The translations under genes and the position numbers were made by a program. From Blasia pusilla (Eukaryota; Marchantiophyta; Marchantiopsida; Blasiales), in NCBI GenBank assembly GCA_050084515.1, contig CM114272.1, forward strand, positions 51,460,001 to 51,524,000: a stretch of DNA of 64,000 bases. The letters run 5' to 3'. Within the stretch, counting starts at the first letter, position 1. The number at the start of each line of letters is the position of its first letter. The notes beneath the pieces were generated by a model. That model had not been told where the DNA came from. It worked only from the letters and a program-made list of their open reading frames with translations, and searched no databases. Below are positions 1-13,700 of the stretch, one piece after another.

Positions 1-1294
1 TTTGACTGTCCATTTGTACCTTTTCTTGTGGAAAAACGAGTTGGATTTGCTTCTGGCCAGTATTGAATTTTCGGGGACGATATTTTAAGCAAGAGATGGT
101 TACGAAACACTCTAGGAAAAAATGGAAATTGATGTAACTTCGAACGCAGCATATATATAAGCAATCATTTCTTATCACATGGATTAATCAACCAATCTTT
201 TCATTTATCGTGTGGTGGTCTACACCAATCAATGCTGATTTATCCAAATCTTTTCATTTATCGGGTGGTGGTCTATACCAATCAATGCTGATTTATCCAA
301 ATAATACGCATGGATAGTGATTGGTCCAAGTGCTGCCAGTAATCACGAATTGAACAAGTAGATAGAAAAGATGCACTTCGATAAAAACAGTGATGGAAAA
401 CAAGTAGAAGTACAAAAGGGGGACTCAAAGAGTCAAACCTGCCACAACAAGACCAGAAAAGGAAGAAGGGGGCATTCCCCCTATCGACGAAACTCACCAA
501 CAAGTTGTGCTTCAAGAATTTCGTTGACGAAAGCTGAGTTTTTCTCAAAGAAAACTATTTTCCAAACTTCACTCACCTGTATGAGCAATTGGAAAATGGG
601 AAATGTACCGAATATTTTGGATCGTCACTGGCGCACTCTTTTACTTTCTCGCTCCCGATTGAACACTATCCTCTCAGGACGTCAGATTCTCCAGTTCTTG
701 TCCTGTCAGTTTTGACGAGGATCTCACCATTCGGGGCTGACGGACATGAGACGTTCCTCACAGATGTGCCTTATCTCTGGTGTAGAGTTGATCCAGGACT
801 TGCACCATCCAGAAACTTCGACATTCCATTTATGTGAAACCCATAGTTGTCACTAGTAGATTGATGACCTAGTTAGACAAGTGTGTGAACTTCAAAATTA
901 TTTTATTCGGGTTGAGGTGCCCATCACCTCCCGGTGAGAAGTGAAACGAAAGTGGGCCGATCCATGGGTGAATGACAGTAAGAAAGGGACTCTAATTCTG
1001 ACATATTCTGATTCCCCCATAGGAGAAACGCCATGATTTACACTATCACTCAAGATCCTCCAAGACAACCAATTCGAGAAGACGCCACCTTGGGATTACG
1101 GCAGATCTGAAAGATGGTCAGTTGGTGCTATCGACCAATTATCTGCTGCACTAGTCTGTTTGGGTATCCACCACTTCCTCAAGTTAAAGGACCTTGCACC
1201 CAGGATCTCAATAGATGTCGTAGGTCGCTCCAAGGGGCCAAGATTATGCAAACCAGACAGAGGGAGAGGCCATGCATCTGCTGCTGAATGTGAG
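1..1294. other. Intergenic, no gene recognised
   Basis: No exon or known domain is seen here. It lies downstream of the Nudix gene, so the right-hand part may hold that gene's 3' untranslated region. The only clear structure is a tandem duplication near 195-300, listed separately. Confidence 0.6.
195..300. repeat. Tandem duplication, two 53-bp units
   Basis: The unit starting at 195 (atcttttcatttatcg) recurs at 248 and runs through gctgatttatccaa in both copies. Only a few bases differ, so the duplication looks recent. No function is apparent. Confidence 0.85.
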
Positions 1295-4200
1295 TTAGTT
1301 ACTTGAAGAGCAAGCTTCTCGCATCAAGAGGTAAAGTGCCACTCCTCCCTGATGACAACCCGGCATTCTTTTGGCAGCTTCTACTAAATCGTTCTGGTGC
1401 AAAGGAACACACGAACGGGACATCAAAACGCTGGCTAGTTAGCTAGCTGCAATCCAAGTGCACCTGTCTTTCACCATGAACTAAAACTCTGCACAGGCTT
1501 AGAGGAATAAAGATGCACTTCGATAAGGCTTAGAGGACGCACCGCAGAGATGGTGAGGAGAACAGTGGACTCGAAGGCGTGCTCGGCATGTCTATATTCC
1601 AGCAGCACCTCTGTGGCTGTGAGCGCACACTTCACATAGAAGAAAGCTGCAGGTCGCACATTCACCTTACGGCGGGTGAAGCCCATGAAGACGGGGTCAC
1701 TCTGATCGTTGAAAGACAGGCACATTCATCACGTCAGGAAGGATCCGATGAGGAAACAACAGCAGTTCCTGCCACCCTTTCGATCGACTGTGCAGCTGCT
1801 GATGGTAAAGCGACACTAGCGTCAAGCGCATCACATGGGTGAGCTCAATCAGAGGAGAAAGCAAGAGTATAATCGGAGTGACAGTGAGTGGTAAGAGTGA
1901 CACACACCAAGAAAGAAGCGGGAACTCCAGTCTCTTCTACAACTTCACGAGTGATGCCATCAAACATCTCCTTCACTATTTGGACGTTCAGTTCTTCTCT
2001 GGAAGTCGCCGCTGTCTTCGTGTGAGACTCGATCCCCACTTCCATTGGCTGCCACAATCATCCCATACGAGCTACAGATTGTAAATGTACACGTTACATC
2101 GATGCTAATCCCCACCAGCTATCCTGTTCTGCAACCGAGACAGCCAAACTTCCATGAATCCCTGCCACAGTATACCATAAAACCTAGGATGCAGGCCAGA
2201 CAGGAAGGCAGGCAGACATGGTACATGAAATATTTTCGACCTGGGCACACCTCCGAATGTCCACCGGGAAAGGCTAGGTGGCCTGGAAATTCTCCAACAT
2301 CGGCACTGCGTTGCAAGATCAAGATTTGATGATCGGTCGTTTCTACAACGGCTGCATTGCCAAGAGGACTCGAAGTATACTTACATCTGTCCACATCATC
2401 TAGCCACATGAACATCTGTTACTGCTCCCACCTCTTCTTTCACATTATCAATAAGTAATGCACACCCTCAATTCTTTAGTAAGTTTACATGCTGTACCAA
2501 ATCTTCCAGTACTTTCGGTGTCTCCTTGTCTTGGCAAGAGCAAGACCAACATGAACGGAGTCGTTTATGAGAGGTGTTCTTGCTACTTTGGACCTCCAAT
2601 TGATTTATCAGGTTCTGACACTCAACCAGCAGGATGCAGAGGTTGCTCCCACAAGTCTCATACAATCGCCATACAAACTATCGCCGAGAATTTCTTGGGA
2701 GAGTGAAGCAGGCAGCTTGCTATCGTTACATGTGGCACGATGAATCTAAAACCTTTTCGTCCTTCATTCAGAGGCGAAATCTAGAGCAAGACCCCAGTTT
2801 GCTAGTGCAAGGGACGGTGATCATGATACTCCATAGCTCCTCTGGAAGTTACCTTCACTGGAAGAAAAGCCAGCATTGGGTCGTCCTTTGGATTCCCTGA
2901 ACTACAAGTAATTCTTTAGAAAACGTCTAGAAAAAGTACCGTCCATCGAATCCAATTGGTAACGTCGAATGTAGCCAGAGGCTGGGAGGGTTTCCTCATG
3001 TCATCTCTCAAGCAGTTATTCAACACGAGTCTCATAAAGTAGGGTTTACCAGTGCTGGGCGCCAGAAATTGCTCCCACTCGCTGCATAGGTTGGTTCCCA
3101 CAAATGTCCTTCACCACCAGTCAGTTCCACCAATTTCATCAACTCACGGAGAGACTACGTTAGCTGAAGAGAATTTCATCGTTCTGTGGAACATGCTATC
3201 AAGGTCACGTAATGGCACTTGTGAGGTCAAGACTACTGGACAGGACTGCGAATTTCCCATACCTGTAATCAGTGAGGCCGACACAGAAACATACTTTCAT
3301 GTTATTCAAAGACTGTTCATCATGAACCACACGATACCCTCCATACTGCGGCGAAGTACAATGTGAAAAACAAAAGCATCAACAGAGGAACATCAAACAT
3401 AGCAGAGGGGGTTATGTGACATCCAATCCCCAGAAACTGGAAGTGCACATCCAGTCCTATTAGGTTATTTGTTATGAATGTAGGCACTCGGAATTTGAGA
3501 CTGAAAATCTCTCTGCTCTACAAACTTCAAAACAAGGGCGCTTCTCGGCACGAATCTCGCCTACCTTCCAATCAGTTGACATGAACTGCACTTACTCTGA
3601 ACTTCGTGCCATTGTAAAGCGACGGCTGACTTGCAAGCCGCTGTTTCCAGATCTGCATGGGCCAAATTATCCGCAGAAGCTTGCGTCAGTTCAACACACG
3701 GACGAAGAAATGAGGGCTTGGAACCTAAACCATCAACTAACAGATGAGCTCTTGGCACTGAAAAGAAATGGAGGAATAAAACCGCACATCATCAATGGCC
3801 TCCTCCCGCCTTCCATCCGGATGGGGTTGTCGGTCATGGGCGCTGCTGAAGTCCACAGAAACCTGCAATCCGTCCAATTGCAGTCCAGCTCAGTTCCACT
3901 CAACTTCTTTGCTTCAAATTACACTCCAATTACACCACCAATTGCCACATCTTGTCCACAGATACATCCACGAAATCGACCTGGAGCTGGAACCACCCCA
4001 CGCTCCTTCCGGACGGTGCAATGCAATCGGGAAAATAACAGCCTAGAGCGAGCTGTATCTTCCCAACCACAAACCCTTCTCAAACGAATGGGACTCCGGA
4101 AGAGAAACCATCATACGATTGCTCGGATCTGGACCACATCATATCCCCTACAATCCGAGGCCCAGGATTCGTCGTCTGCTAAGAAAAGCGAGGAGGCGGA

Positions 4201-4296
4201 GGCGGAGCGCAGCACCTGAGAGCGGGAAAGGGGAGAGCGGCAGCGCAGCAACAAATCGAATGCGACATCGGGCAATTCCGCGATCTCTGTCACCAT
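1295..4296 (-). CDS. NUDT9-like: Nudix hydrolase 9 / NUDT22-type, 9 exons, 300 aa
   Basis: Coding exons in transcription order: 4296-4216, 3862-3788, 3652-3596, 3345-3263, 3108-3050, 2399-2251, 2048-1908, 1701-1543, 1393-1295. All introns are GT-AG and every phase closes, giving 300 residues (Arabidopsis NUDT9 is about 310). Landmarks match the plant NUDT9 family: FDLLLRCRSPLSRSQ near the N-terminus, GLTDYRTFVGTNLCSEWEQF, YTSSPLGNAAVVET, then GEFPGHLAFPGGHSE (to residue 168) and REVVEETGVPAS (202-211). The Nudix box is split: about 33 residues lie between GGHSE and REVVEE, which is the family arrangement, not damage. The C-terminus contains RMPGCHQGGVALYLLM. The related animal enzyme NUDT22 hydrolyses UDP-glucose or UDP-galactose to UMP and sugar-1-phosphate; the same activity here is inferred. 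No targeting peptide is evident, so a cytosolic location is likely. The ATG at 4296 aligns with the family N-terminus. Confidence 0.92.
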
Positions 4297-4960
4297 CGCT
4301 CAAAATCACGCGTTCTGCTGTTACGAATGGGGATCGAAATCGAAAGGAGTGAGGATTTCCGCAATCACAGGCCCGAGATCGAGCGTATCGGAATGCGATC
4401 GCGCGACTCCAGAGATCAGATCAGCGACTGACTGACTGCCGAGAGCTTTACTTGCGATCCGACTTCTTCCGGAAAGTTGGAGCTTTTGAATTGGGGCAGT
4501 GAAGTTCTGCGGACTAACTGGTTGATTGACTCCAGGGGACCTTCGGCCACGTGGCGCCATCGCGCTAGCCAACATGTTACCAGTGCCACGTACCAAAAAG
4601 GACACGAACGCAGCCTCGGTATATGAATTATCTTGCCGGGAAATGGGTCACCGTTTCCCGGCAGTTTTAATTTGTTGTTTTTCATTTACATATCTATATT
4701 GCTTCTTCAGCTTGTAATTTCTTTCTCTTGTGCCACGTGGCAATTCTAGCCAATAAGATTGTTATTATTCAAATTCAATTGTACATTATGAATGGTAAAT
4801 TAAAATTATTCATTATTTTTAAATCGTGCATCGTACGGGCCTAAACCCTAACAACCACACATCTATATCTATATAATAATTGTCGACTGCATTTATATTA
4901 TTATGGGAGAGTGTTTTTTTTATTTTCAAGCACCCCTATGCTTGACATATGACAACCGGG

Positions 4961-5500
4961 CAACAAGAAAATGTTTTATATGCTACGGGCAGCAAAAAAA
5001 AAAATGAATTTATGTAAAGCATCATTAATCTCTTCCCTTCACATGCTATACACTAGCTCGTCAAACACCTTTTTATCTCTCATCTTGAATTCCAATCTTC
5101 TATATTATTATGGAAGAGTACCTCTTCATCTTGCAACCTCCTCTTCTTTTGACACGTGGAATTTCAGCTAATGGGATCGATCGCTTTCTAAGCCAATAGG
5201 ATCGCGCACTTTCTTCACCAATAGGATCGCTCGAAATTGATTTAAAAGACACTCAAGAATTTTGAGAGCTAATTAACATTGTAGGAGTTGATTTAAACCC
5301 CTGCATGGCACGGGCCTACACTGTCTTGACCCATGTCCTTTCTAGCCAATAAGATTGTCTAAGACAACAAGAAAATGTTTTACATGCTACGGGCAGCAAA
5401 AAAAAATGTGAATTTATGTAAAGCATCATTAATCTCTTCCCTTCACATGCTATACACTAGCTCGTCAAACACCTTTTTATTTCTCATCTAGAATTCCAAT
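4961..5500. repeat. Direct repeat of about 135 bp, two copies
   Basis: The segment about 4961-5096 (caacaagaaaatgttttata onward) recurs at about 5368-5500. Both copies contain gctacgggcagcaaaaaa, gtaaagcatcattaatctct and ctagctcgtcaaacac with few differences. The start of the unit resembles sequence at about 47960-48045, so it belongs to a dispersed family. Likely a non-autonomous transposon duplicated locally. Confidence 0.8.
5099..5320 (+). mobile_element. Helitron-like non-autonomous element (tentative)
   Basis: The left end TCTATATTATTATGGAAGAG resembles the 5' termini of the other Helitron-like copies in this window. The right end carries the near-palindrome cctgcatggcacgggcc typical of the 3' hairpin. 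The left flank is T rather than A and no clean CTRR terminus is seen, so the boundaries are approximate. Three copies of a CCAAT-box-like core, (c/t)aat(a/g)ggatcg, lie inside at about 5168-5234. Confidence 0.4.
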
Positions 5501-8500
5501 TCTAGTTTGAGAACTCTCCACTATATCTGATTTTTTTATAAGGTTAAACTCTATGACGTTGTTTAAATATACCCATTCTATGCTAATGCATCACATCCCT
5601 ATGCTTACTAGTCTCCTTAGCACACCAAAGAACATCATGTCTTGAAAGAAAAAGGTTGAGTATAGATTCGTGTAGAGTTCATGTATACATAGGCGTGAGC
5701 TTTTGTGCAATGCACTTCCAAGACCTAAAGTGAATCCTTGCAATCATAATTTGATTATGGTACAAAAAATTACACGAATACGTTAGAGTAACAAAAAGCT
5801 TGTGAAGGGTCCAACCACTTGGAGGAAAATTGTGTAGACAACATCACAAAAGGAGATATGTTGTGTTGTGCTTTTTGCAATGGGGGTGGGTCAAAATTTT
5901 CCTAATATGTAGTGTGATTTAAATTTGCATTACTTATTTCTTTATTCATTATTTATTATTGAATATTATGTTAAGAAAGGGCATGTCTTCTTCTCGTGGA
6001 TTTTGTTAATGTATCATAATCCCAAACATGGTATGTATTCCTTGTTATGAAAATGGTTGTAACATAAAGTCATGAAAGTTGTCGTAACCCCTAATCAAGT
6101 GGCCTTAATGAGTGCAATGAGATCATATTGGTTGGATTTTAGTGTATATGGTCAAAAATTTCATAAATTAAAGATGACAAGCATTTACGCATTGAGATCA
6201 TTTTTCTTAACAAGAAACATCTAACTCTCAAGTTTGATTTTTTTCATAGGAGAACACCCATTGCTTTATGGCGCAAAAAGTTTTTCCACTTATTTTTTCT
6301 ATTTAAAAGAAACGTATAAAACTAGTGAGATTTTTGTAGATTTTTTGTTTCTTATTTCTTTTACCTCATGCTACATTATCTAATGGAGCGGATTATTGAT
6401 CTTAGACGTCCCGCAAATACATCTTCCTAGCTATTGCACAATTAAACCCTTCCATGTAGGCCCATGACAAGTCTTTTGAGATTGAATTTTGTTATTGATC
6501 CTTACGTTAAAGTGGCTTCAACCCAATTGAAAAAAAAAAAACTAGAGTATAGTTCCATAAAATTGAGCATTGGGGAAAGTCAATTTTGAGTTGATCACAC
6601 AACTCGTAAAGTGAAGAAAAAATTAAAGAAAATTAGGATGGAATATTCAAGAAAAAAAAGTAATCATTAAAACCTAAATTATCTTATCCCATTCATTTGA
6701 ATCCTTTGACTATTTGGCTGACATAACCCATCCGAAAGTATGATTTTACGAACATGAAAAATGATTGAAAAGAGTGGTTGCAAAACAGACCTTGAAAATT
6801 TCCATTCCCAAAATTTATTGCACTAAAAATTCCATAACAATGTTAAAACCTCATAACTCCTATCTATGACATCACAAGTTTAGCTATCCATGATGGTGGT
6901 CCTATGGGATGGGGCTTTTTTTAACTCCTTCCCTTTGATGGAAGTAGTATCCTACCCATACTTGATAACAAAGAGCACTATGAAGATCATGATCTTTTTA
7001 TTTATATTTCATGCTCTAATTTTCCATACTTTTCTATATATTCTATTAAGGTATTTGTGCATCACATGATATACAATATGCAGAAACATACGGAGGATAC
7101 AAATTAAACACAGACGCGTTCCAATGTATGCGCACAACTTGGGGAGATTTGTGGAGGTTTGGGGAAGAGATTTCCGAAGGAAGATAATATGCAATTGGAG
7201 AGGCTCGATCCGAATATCACTTAACAATTTATCAGTTACCTATGGAATACGCAACCGGTAGAGTCTTTTGGGACTCAACCTAAGTCTTTTGCTTGCAACA
7301 CTCAAGGTTCGGAGTGCTTTGGGGAGAAGTAGAGGTTGGACTCTACGACATTGTCCCTCTTTTGAAAAATTTTCCTTTTCCTTTTTCCTCCCCCATTGAG
7401 AACTCAAGATTATCTCTCTTTCCCTCTCCTGTTGAAATTTAATTCTCAAAACCAACAATTTGAGGAAGTCTTATTGTTTTGGAAAAAGAATCTAATCCTT
7501 TTTCCTTCATTTGCAAATTTCCTTTTATTTCTTCTTCTTGTTTATCAAAACTTAAGCATGTCTTAATAAATTCATTCTCAAACCTAAGACCTATGGCATA
7601 AGAATTTAGCGTATGTCAAGTGCTAGCAAATTAAATTACCTCCAAATGATAATACCCCTATGTTTGACAAGTAGTTTCAAACATGCCTTTTCCTCCAAAC
7701 ACAACACGTTGTCGTGTCAAGAGCTTTTCTTCGAGTAAGGGCCGACCTTCTAGGTGCGGAAGACGTGGTTGATGCAAGGTGAACTCTACAAGAAGTTCCC
7801 ATTTTTCAATCCTACCCGAGCAGGCCTATTAACATCCATGGATTCCTACATAAGAATATACAATGTACAATCCCATGTCCTCCCATACGTGATAATAGGA
7901 AGAATCACGGGAGTTTGAGATTGTATGACATGGTTCATGAATGCCTCCCCAAAGTGGTAAACTAGATAGCGAGTAAACCAATCCCTATCTACGAAGAGAA
8001 TCTTCATGTGGAACGGATTGAGGAAAGGAAAAGCAGGTACAACTCGTGCTCCATCCCTATCCATACTTGACGGGCATCCTTTACTCTCCTTAGAAATGGA
8101 TTTTGGTGGAGTTGCTCTCTCAAGAAGGGTAATCCACTCTCATTGGGAAACTAACTAGCCAAAACCATCCATTGTCTCTAGTATGACCAACCCCCCTAAG
8201 ATGACAAGTCTCTCATCTCCACATATACCACGCTCTAGAAATATCTCGAAGAACAGACCATGGTCAAGTTACTCTCCCAAGAGGGGTAGTCCACTCTCAT
8301 TGGAAGAGTAAGCAAGCCCAATGCCATCCACTCAAGAGTGACACGAGAACTCAAGAAATGAAGTAGAAGGTGATGAACCCTTGAAGGTCTCTCGTCTTTA
8401 TATACTCACAAGGGATCCACAAGAGTACAAAATAATGTTAATCTTATCTTGTGCCTCATGGCTTCCTCTCAAGACTTAGCCAATCACATTTTGACACAAG

Positions 8501-8864
8501 TAGATTACCTCTTATTTCTTCCAAAATATTTTCCTTTACTCACTTTATATCTTCCAAACTACCCCAAGTACCCTAGCCACCAACCAAGACTACTTTTATT
8601 TTTCTTTAATTAAAGCACCAACCCCACTACTTTATTTTTATAATCCTATCTTTTATTTATTACTTCTTTTCCTAAATTTGGGCCCGCACAAATGAGCCAC
8701 CCTAAAGAGGTTTAAACATGGGAATTTCATTTTCCTAAACTAATTTATTTAATACTAACAAAACTCTCTCTAACACTTAATGATAGAGGAGTTTACATAG
8801 TGGGTGATTTTATTATACAACAACGTTTTGAGTAAAAGTTTTAAAGTCTATGCTTATTTTGTAT

Positions 8865-9065
<201 letters not shown>

Positions 9066-10289
9066 AACAAAAACCAAATCTCCTGAGTGAGAACCCCAAA
9101 TCTAGATGTGAGGTGCCATGTCGGATGCGATGTCAATTTTACATATGTGGAAGGGGTCCCATGAGCCTGATCAGCTTCCCGTGGACTAAAAATCTACTCT
9201 ACTCTATTCTACTCTCTCTTAAGAAAGTTCCTTTGGTCCAATATATCAAATAGGTATAAAAATACTAGTCTACATTAAGATAACTTCTTGATTAAAAACT
9301 TTCCAAGAAAGAGACAAAAAAGGAGTTTTTGGACAAAATCATATAAACACATTTTCTACTTTTGCACTCCTTGTACCATGATGACATAGATGGCAAGGAA
9401 ATAATCTCTATTATTCTTAAAGACCACCTCCTTGCCTTCTAGTATTAGACATCTATACTATTATTAGTTCTAAATATTGTTAAGCTCTGAAATGTTACAT
9501 TACAAGCCTCAATTTTTTAATTTCATATGAACAAAGAGAAATCGTAAAAATATTTTTTACCAATAAAATTCTAATAATATCATTAGATAATTTAAGAGAA
9601 ATGAGAAATAATTCAAATTACCTATACAGATCATAGAAATATTAAAAAAAACCCTATCGAAAACAAAAAAATCCACTTTTTCTTGAGTGGTGTATAATAA
9701 ATTAATTTCTCTCCCTCTCTTAAACTCTTTATCTCTATTATAATTGGAGGAAAGGGTGCAAGACTAGGGTGGTTTCCTTTTTTAGTACTCCTACTAAAAA
9801 AATAAATCTTCCTATAAAAGGAATGTCCATTTGTAAATAAGAAGTTCATATTTTGACGAACAGAATTTTTTTTATAAATGCATAAATGTTTAACTCCCTA
9901 AGATTGGATCTCTTCTAATATTCATACAAATCTAGATGCATTTTTTTATGGCGGCTCCTCACTTTGATTCATGTGATTAAACTTCTGTAAAAAATACTTT
10001 CAGTCACCTTAAAATGGGGATCATAGGAAGGGGCATTGATAACGAGAGTGAATATTTTAAACGCGCATCGCACTATGCCTTAGGAACCCTAACTAATCTA
10101 TAGTATTAACGGAAGATGGTGTTAGAGAATCCCACCTCTTCTAAACACCTGTCCTCTAGGGGCTTTTCTGGCGTTGACGCATGTCAACATAAGAAAAATG
10201 TAGTGAGAAAGGAAAATAAAAGTAAAAGATATTTAAATCTTTTTCAAAAAATAAATGTGTTGATGTGCATAGTATGGGCAACACTCTGG
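9066..10289. other. AT-rich intergenic sequence
   Basis: No gene is recognised. A possible Helitron 5' terminus (A followed by TCTATAGTATTAACGG) begins at 10097, just after a degenerate 3'-hairpin-like string at about 10061-10085. Older insertions may therefore lie side by side here. Confidence 0.5.
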
Positions 10290-10593
10290 TCTATATAATT
10301 ATATAGACTAGAGGATGGGGTCCTATGTTGACAATGTTCGATGACACTTGACAAAAGAGTTAAACTAACATAATAGAAAAGTTAAACTAACGCAACGGAA
10401 CGGAAGAGCTAAAGTAACCGGATGAGGTAAATTAACGAGACGTTATTAGGCTTGTTTTTATAACATGGGACCTTCAGCAACGGCGATGACCAAAACCACC
10501 AAGAAGTGTAGTGTGGCCCAAAATATGAAGATCTTATTTTATGATAGTGTAAAATGGAAGATATGTGTTTGCATTGCACGGGCGCTCTCATAG
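10290..10593 (+). mobile_element. Helitron-like element upstream of the CbbY gene
   Basis: The left end TCTATATAATTATATAGACT followed by gaggatgggg matches the 5' terminus shared by other copies here. The right end has gcattgcacgggcgctct, the right arm of the usual 3' hairpin, ending ...catag before T. The base left of TC is G, not the expected A, and the CTRR end is altered, so this is an aged copy. It ends about 155 bp before the CbbY start codon and may contribute promoter or leader sequence. Confidence 0.5.
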
Positions 10594-10748
10594 TTCCATC
10601 CTCTTATCAATTCGAGAGCTCTCGAGTGACGAGCACCACGAGATTCAGCGGAATGTGACGTGAGTGTCGTGACGGGAGAGGGAGAGGACGGATAAGAGAG
10701 CTCCGCATTCAACGAACGAATCGATCAGGTAACGGAATCGATTGCGCG

Positions 10749-13700
10749 ATGGCATCCGCGATGGCCACGAGCTGGAGCGCGCTGCCATCCGTGCTGCTGC
10801 TCAAGGAGCCGCGGCAGCAGCTGCGGGGGCCGGAGATGGGGATGGGGATGGGGATGAGGAGCGGTTGCTGGAGCTCGGGAGCGAGGATTGTCTCGGTGGA
10901 TGCGGTGGCCGCCGAGAAGCGCTGCAGGATTTTGTCGCCGAATGCGGTGGCCTTGAGGCAGTCCGCTTTGAAGCTCGGAGTGCGCCGTGCGGCTCGTCTC
11001 GTCACGGTCCATGCGCAGGCGCAGGCGCTGCCGGATGCGCTGCTGTTTGATTGCGATGGAGTGCTCGTGGATACGGAAAGAGATGGGCACCGCATCAGCT
11101 TCAACTTTGCTTTCTCCGAGGTGAGTCCTTATGCTTCATCTGCTCTCCTTTCGCGGCGCATTGGATTTAGTAGGATTGGATTGGACACCCCCGACCGCCC
11201 TGATCCGAGTAGTAGCTAGCGGCGACGGAATTGCAATTTTGAGCTTCAATTCGAAGCACTGGACGTGTGGCTGCCGTCTCAGTCTGCTTCCTGTCGGAGT
11301 GTCCTACTCCTCGAGGGCGATAGAATTCGGGAGGAAGTTGGTTTTTGGCGGAGCAGAGTGGCAATTCTGAGCGAAGAACGCCATTTTGACATCCTCTTTC
11401 GTTTCTTCTCATTACGAAGTTTGAGGACTTGGGGAGTCAGAAAAACTCGCGGCCCTGCGCTGGCAATTGCATCCGCTGTGGATGGATGAGTGGGCGCAGC
11501 TGGTCTGATGGTTTATGGCCTAGTGAACACTTCCGAGCTTCGAATTCGGACCCATCAAATGGGTGGTCAGTCGGTCAGCCACCTCCATCACTTGACATGT
11601 TCAGGTGCTCAAGGCTTCTTCATAAGCGCTCTCGTCATGGCCAGCGAGAATTGGTGCGCGCAAAATGACAGGAGGAATTTGCCTGAGACGATCGCCATGA
11701 GGAATCGAGCTGCGACTACTGCCTGCGTAGGACTACCTTAATTCTGGAACCAGTCTACCACAATCGGGAGGTAGTGCATGCATTCAAAATGAGGTCCAGT
11801 TCTGCCCAGCCATAAGCTATGGCACTGCTTTGAAGCATCGCCAGCTTCTCAGGGCAGCGAATCTGTGTTGCTAGCTAGCAATCGGGCACCAAATTCATAC
11901 CCATGTGGATCCGGCCTAGAACTGACTACTTTTTCTTGATGTGGTTGGTGCACTTAGAAAGGATTGGATACCGTTTGGGACGTTGATGTGTATGGCGAGT
12001 TGCTTAAAATTGGTGGTGGCAAAGAACGGTACTGCTCGGACCTTGACCACCCATCATCCTTGGGTATGTTGTCGCCCATTTCTGTCTGGCATGGGTTTTA
12101 CTGGTAGCAGTCGGCTGCGAGGAAGGCCATTAGTGAACTTCAGTGGGCTTCTCGTTTTGTGTGTATGGGAAAGAGTTTTGAGGTCTTTTGGGAAGAAAAA
12201 GGCAGGGGACGATTACTTCAAGGTAGGAAGTCAAGCTCTGACTGAGGTGTCACCTGGTGCAGAATGACACACTACTTCAATAAAGTGGGTTGGCCAGAAG
12301 CTGTTCCAAAGGAGGACGCTGCGAGAAAGGACTTCATAGCTTCTCTCCACAAACGCAAAACTGAACTGTTTATGGATCTTGTGGAAAAGGGTTGTCTTCC
12401 TCTTCGCCCTGGTGTTGCCAGGTGCTGGACCTTTCCCCATTTATAATTTCTGGTGAGGTAGCTGGGGCAAGTGGAGAGAGTATTGGCAATTCTTGTTTTC
12501 TTCTGGCTGTGAAGGTCGTGAAGTCTGTAGAAAGATTGAGAAAGTAGTGCATGTGTGGCCAAAAACTTGAATCCTTCCTTTGATGAGCAGCCAGGTCTCA
12601 CTCAATCATCCAACCTTATGCGAGTGCATCATAGAAATCTTGCAGGCTTGTAGATCAAGCGTTGGGCAGCGGAGTTAATGTTGCTGTGTGCAGTACGTCT
12701 AATGAGAAAGCGGTAAAGTTTCTGCTGTCCAACTCTCAGTTGTGAGCACTTGGGGTGTCCTTTCTTCTAATCTTGGTCTCACATGAGCCCAGGATCTTGC
12801 GTTTGGTGCACTGAAGGCCTGTTTAAGCCAATTCCAGAAGCCATTTGTAATTAGTCCAGCTTTTGCTATGATCACCCAAAGTCCTATCTGTTCATTCTGA
12901 TGAAAACCTACAAAATTGCCTTTGGTTTCTAAATTTATGGAATGCAGGTATCAGCAATTGTGAGAGTGATGCTGGGTGCTGAGAGAGCTGCAGCAATACG
13001 CATATTTGCGGGTGACATTGTGCCTCGCAAGAAGCCTGATCCAGTACGCTCTTCGATTCCTGGACTTTCTTCACTTGAATTGTAACTCGTGCTTCTAGTT
13101 TTCAGGACATAATGAATTCTAAGGTGACCCCCAACTGATTATTTTTTTGTTGACATATCTGTTTCGTGGGCACTGCTCAGCTAATTCACCTGTTTAAAAG
13201 TCCAAAAGAAAGAGAATTGTAAACAAATCCCTGAAGGTGGGCTCAATCTGTCCATGGTGATACCAAGTAGAGCAATGCCAACTGCTTTTCTTGTTTTTGT
13301 TTTGTGCTTCTAATCTTGAGTCTGACAAGTATTTCTCATCGTTGCAGGCGATCTACTTGCTGGCTGCTACAACACTTGGAGTAGCATCTGAGAGGTGAGT
13401 GCTTGTTCTCGCATTTCACACCTTGAAAGATGATGCAGTTGTTATGTGGATTCATCAACCCTTCTGGTGACCGGGTGTTTCAAACTTTGACTTGATCTCA
13501 CACGCCACTTACTAGTCTGCAAGCTTTAGGAGAAACTCTGTGTGCACATGTACTCTGCATGTTTTAATTCGATGCACTGGACGACGGAACTGCAGGTGTG
13601 TGGTTGTAGAGGATAGTCACATTGGCTTGACAGCTGCAAAGGCTGCAGGCATGAAGTGCATCATCACAAAGAGCGGGTAAGCTGTCCATCCTGATCTCTC

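Noticed and set aside
3581-4219. 212-codon open frame on the plus strand
   Set aside because: It lies antisense to Nudix exons 1-3, shows no domain, and the minus strand gives conserved, phase-consistent exons.
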